Position numbers and translations under genes: made by a program
Shown here: positions 61,679 through 64,000 of the stretch, one piece after another
Layout: every line of letters starts with the position of its first letter
Position numbering within the stretch: the stretch's first letter is position 1
Notes under the pieces: generated by a model
What the model was told of the DNA's origin: nothing
Database searches by the model: none
The model's input: only the letters and a program-made list of their open reading frames with translations
NCBI RefSeq assembly: GCF_000374165.1
Contig: NZ_KB893723.1
Coordinates: 36,848 to 100,847 of the forward strand
Direction: 5' to 3'
DNA from: Parafrankia elaeagni
GTDB lineage: Bacteria > Actinomycetota > Actinomycetes > Frankiales > Frankiaceae
Length of the DNA stretch: 64,000 nucleotides

Positions 61679-62788
61679 ATGAACCCCGCAGCGCTGGCCG
61701 TGACCTGCTTCTTCCCCCTGATCGGCCGTCCTCGCCTGGCCTGCCCTGCTCTTCCTGCCCGAGTCACGGAAATCGCCGAGATCGCCCAAACAGCCGCCCG
61801 GGACGGCGCGGACGGACTGGCCGAAGGAGCGCATGCCCTGAACAAGGCCGCGCTGCTCGCCAGCGACTGCGGCTTGGCGCTCCTCGCCCGCGACCTGTGC
61901 TGGCAGCACATCAACATCTACCGCGCCGCCCCGCGCCCCCTCACCATCCTTCAGGCCAGGTACATGCTCGAACCCGTCGTCAACCTCGCGCGGCTCCAGA
62001 TCCGCGCCAGCGACGGCCAGCAGGCGCTCGACCTGCTCACCTCGATGTTCCAGGCCGTCTCGTCGAACACCGACCTGATCATCGACGGTCAGGTCCTCCC
62101 CCTGGCCAACCTCACCGGCACCTGCGACGAGCGCCACAAGCTGCGTGAATGGGTGTGGCTGCATCTCGTCGGGGACGGAGTCCGCGCCCTGGCACTCGCC
62201 GGCCGCTGGGACGACGCGGTCAACCACGCAGACACCCATCGAGGGATCGGACTGCATCTCCTGGAAGGCCGGCAGGCGAAGATCCTCGCTCACTGCCTCA
62301 ACGGCACGTCAGCAGCGGCCCGCGCAGCCCTGGCGGAGAGCACGCCGACCAACCCGTGGGAGTTCCAGGTCGCCTCCTGCCTGGAGGCGATGTGCACCGA
62401 GGGTGCACCCACAGGACGGAGCATCGCCACCATGATCGGGTACTTCCGGGGACAACGACCGGTGCCCGGCTACACGGTCTTCCGCGCCCACCTCGGCATG
62501 ACCGTGGCCGCTCTCGCCACCGCCACTGACCGAGACGCCGCCGTTCGTGTCTTCGCCCAGGTCGTCAACGAAGTGATCGAAGCCGAGGACGGGTACGCAG
62601 CACGGGACGTTCTCCGATTTCACCACACGCACGCGGTCGAGCTGCCCGCCGCGAAGGGCAAGGCGCTCGCCGACCTACTCGGCGCCTCCGGCCTGAGAGC
62701 AGGACCACCGCCGGAACCGGTTCTGGACGCCATTCTCAGCGCCGCCAGAACCGCCGAAGCGGCGATCGCCGCGTCGATACACCCTTAG
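61679..62788 (+). CDS. Hypothetical helical protein of the lanthipeptide operon
   Basis: 369 residues, ATG 2 bases after the SpaB_C stop. Nearly all-helical, with TPR-like pairs (ALNKAALLASDCGLALLARD, VRALALAGRWDDAVNHAD, AALATATDRDAAVRVFAQVV). No signal, no membrane helix, no HTH. I know of no named family. Its place at the end of the operon suggests a scaffold or regulator of biosynthesis or immunity; no other immunity or export gene is present. The stop lies 16 bases from the convergent SDR gene. Confidence 0.72.
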   Translation: MNPAALAVTCFFPLIGRPRLACPALPARVTEIAEIAQTAARDGADGLAEGAHALNKAALLASDCGLALLARDLCWQHINIYRAAPRPLTILQARYMLEPVVNLARLQIRASDGQQALDLLTSMFQAVSSNTDLIIDGQVLPLANLTGTCDERHKLREWVWLHLVGDGVRALALAGRWDDAVNHADTHRGIGLHLLEGRQAKILAHCLNGTSAAARAALAESTPTNPWEFQVASCLEAMCTEGAPTGRSIATMIGYFRGQRPVPGYTVFRAHLGMTVAALATATDRDAAVRVFAQVVNEVIEAEDGYAARDVLRFHHTHAVELPAAKGKALADLLGASGLRAGPPPEPVLDAILSAARTAEAAIAASIHP

Positions 62789-62803
62789 TGACGGTGATCT
62801 CGG

Positions 62804-63583
62804 TCAGTACCCGCGGGCGCTCGGTCGGCCCTGGGCGCCGTCGACGGCGATGTCGGCTCCGTTCACCCAGCTGGCTCGATCCGACAGAAGGAAGGTCACC
62901 ACGTCCGCGACTTCCTCGGCGGTCCCCAGCCGGCCGGCAGGGAGATCCCGCTCCAGGAACGTGTCGAAGTCCTCCGGGTGCTGGCGGGCGTAGTTCTCCC
63001 AGCCGCCGCCAGGGAAGAGGATCGACCCTGGGCTCACCGCGTTGACCCGCACGTTGAACGGTGCCAGTTCCCGGGCGAAGGCCGACGCCAGGTAGATCTC
63101 CGCGGCCTTGGCCGCCCCGTACTGCGCCCGCGGTGATGGCTTCGAGCCCGTGATCGACGAGACGATGACGACCGACCCGCCTCCGCTCTTCTTCATGTGC
63201 GGGACGGCGGTGCGGACCGCCCGGACGGCGTGGCCGGCGTTGAGCTCGAACGTCTGCGCCCAGTCCTCGGGAGTGGAGTCGAGAAGATCTCCTCCGACGG
63301 TGCCACCGACATTCGCGACCAGCAGGTCGACGCCCTCGAAAAATTCGGCAGCCGCATCGACGAAACGCTCGACGTCGCCAGGTCTGGTCACGTCGGCCTT
63401 CAGGCTGAAGACGTCGGAGTCGGCCAGGTGGAGATCCGCCGTGGCCTGGGTGAGGGCTTCGGAGTCGCGTCCGCACATCCCGATCCGGCAGCCCTCGGCC
63501 GCCAGGCGGGACGCGATCGCCCGTCCGATGCCGCGGGAACCCCCGGTGACGAGCGCGACCTTACCGCTCAGATGAAGATCCAC
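62804..63583 (-). CDS. Short-chain dehydrogenase/reductase
   Basis: 259 residues, GTG at 63583. Classical SDR motifs: TGGSRGIGRAI (NADP(H)-binding glycines), LVANVGG (NAG-like), the catalytic S in VIVSSITGS and YGAAK (YxxxK), and NAVSPGSI. It has the usual length and no extra domains. Its start overlaps the stop of the upstream gene by one base (TAGTG), so both are co-transcribed. It is convergent with the lanthipeptide operon and probably unrelated to it. Confidence 0.9.
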   Translation of the reverse strand: MDLHLSGKVALVTGGSRGIGRAIASRLAAEGCRIGMCGRDSEALTQATADLHLADSDVFSLKADVTRPGDVERFVDAAAEFFEGVDLLVANVGGTVGGDLLDSTPEDWAQTFELNAGHAVRAVRTAVPHMKKSGGGSVVIVSSITGSKPSPRAQYGAAKAAEIYLASAFARELAPFNVRVNAVSPGSILFPGGGWENYARQHPEDFDTFLERDLPAGRLGTAEEVADVVTFLLSDRASWVNGADIAVDGAQGRPSARGY

Positions 63584-64000
63584 TAGAGTGTGTCCGCCTG
63601 TCGATCATGCGCCGCCGGACCGGCGCCGGTGTCGGGACGGGTCCGCTGCGCGCCGCGGACCGTGCGGGCAAGGTTCGTCTGGCGCTCCTGAAGGTCTCGG
63701 ACGGACGGCAGCGCCTGGTAGGAGCGCATCTCCCGCACGACCTCACCGGTGCGGCGAACGATCAGATCCAACGGGCGCTCGGTCGCGCAGATCTCCAGCG
63801 CTTCGACGGTCACGGCGCACGCCCTGTCCGGTTCCTTCTGTCGCACCGCGGCGAGCGCGAGATCCACGCGGGCCAAAGCCCGCGCGACCGGCCAGTTCGC
63901 CGCCGCCGCGTCGCACAACGTCACCGCCTGCTGGGCGAAGGTTTGTGCCTTCTCGGGCCTGGCGAGCGCCGTGTAGGCGGTGCCGGCGTAGAACGGCAGG
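63583..64000 (-). CDS. C-terminal part of a TPR-like regulator (5' beyond window)
   Basis: 138 residues are visible; the frame stays open to the window edge, so the N-terminus is missing. The sequence is helical with TPR-like repeats (YAGTAYTALARPEKAQTFAQ, ARALARVDLALAAVRQKEPD), then a polar tail. Actinobacterial HTH/XRE regulators often end in such TPR arrays, but no DNA-binding part is visible here to confirm that. It is co-transcribed with the SDR gene. Confidence 0.6.
   Translation of the reverse strand, partial: LPFYAGTAYTALARPEKAQTFAQQAVTLCDAAAANWPVARALARVDLALAAVRQKEPDRACAVTVEALEICATERPLDLIVRRTGEVVREMRSYQALPSVRDLQERQTNLARTVRGAQRTRPDTGAGPAAHDRQADTL

Overview
The window is very GC-rich. 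It uses many GTG and TTG starts, packs genes into ATGA/GTGA-coupled operons, and carries actinobacterial hallmarks: an SCO6880-type conjugation protein, an FxLD lanthipeptide locus, Uma2 and DUF899 proteins, and a Nudix-type regulator. It reads as an actinomycete chromosome. Frankia or a close relative would fit, but the species cannot be fixed from the sequence alone.

Layout. (1) 1-4943: the end of a peptide/nickel-type ABC importer operon (permease, fused permease-ATPase, second ATPase) followed by an SsuD-like flavin monooxygenase. (2) 5-10 kb: a multidomain TerD/DUF2510/HNH protein, a Uma2 protein, a DUF899 protein and an MFS transporter with a doubtful 5' end. (3) 10.2-12.0 kb: a candidate RiPP locus. 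A 44-codon ORF overlaps the start of a 57-residue precursor with a lasso-type leader and a Trp/Gly-repeat tail, and a cytochrome P450 follows. Both small ORFs are easily missed. (4) 12-16.2 kb: minus-strand envelope and lipoprotein genes, a Uma2 remnant and a largely gene-free stretch. (5) 16.4-19.3 kb: an NAD-kinase-like gene and an SPFH gene divergent from a NrtR-like Nudix regulator, with two identical 15-bp palindromes between them. (6) 20-22.9 kb: a TIR/NB-ARC/TPR protein of the defence-type STAND class. (7) 22.9-36.1 kb: an M48 protease operon, an aldo/keto reductase divergent from a TetR regulator, a decayed Hsp70-protease gene, an IclR regulator and a family 5 solute-binding lipoprotein.

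(8) 36.4-54.1 kb looks like an integrated conjugative-type element. A large serine integrase overlaps the 3' half of tRNA-Leu(GAG) on the opposite strand. Then come minus-strand DNA-maintenance genes (SSB-like, degenerate ComM-like, ParB-like, DUF932) and a plus-strand type IV secretion block (lipoprotein, pilin-like, VirB6/TrbL-like, SCO6880, catalytic-domain-less recombinase, VirB4-like). I saw no relaxase or VirD4/TraG coupling protein, and I could not find the right end.

(9) 54.8-62.8 kb is a compact FxLD-type class I lanthipeptide locus: a PIMT-like methyltransferase, a 63-residue precursor, a strong hairpin, full-length LanB, LanC, a stand-alone SpaB_C-type protein and an unknown TPR-like protein. 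(10) The window closes with an SDR oxidoreductase coupled to the C-terminal part of a gene that runs off the right edge.

The strongest candidates for something undescribed are the Trp/Gly RiPP-P450 locus at 10.2-12.0 kb, the composition of the integrated element (inactive-looking ComM paralogue, catalytic-less recombinase), and the TerD-HNH fusion.
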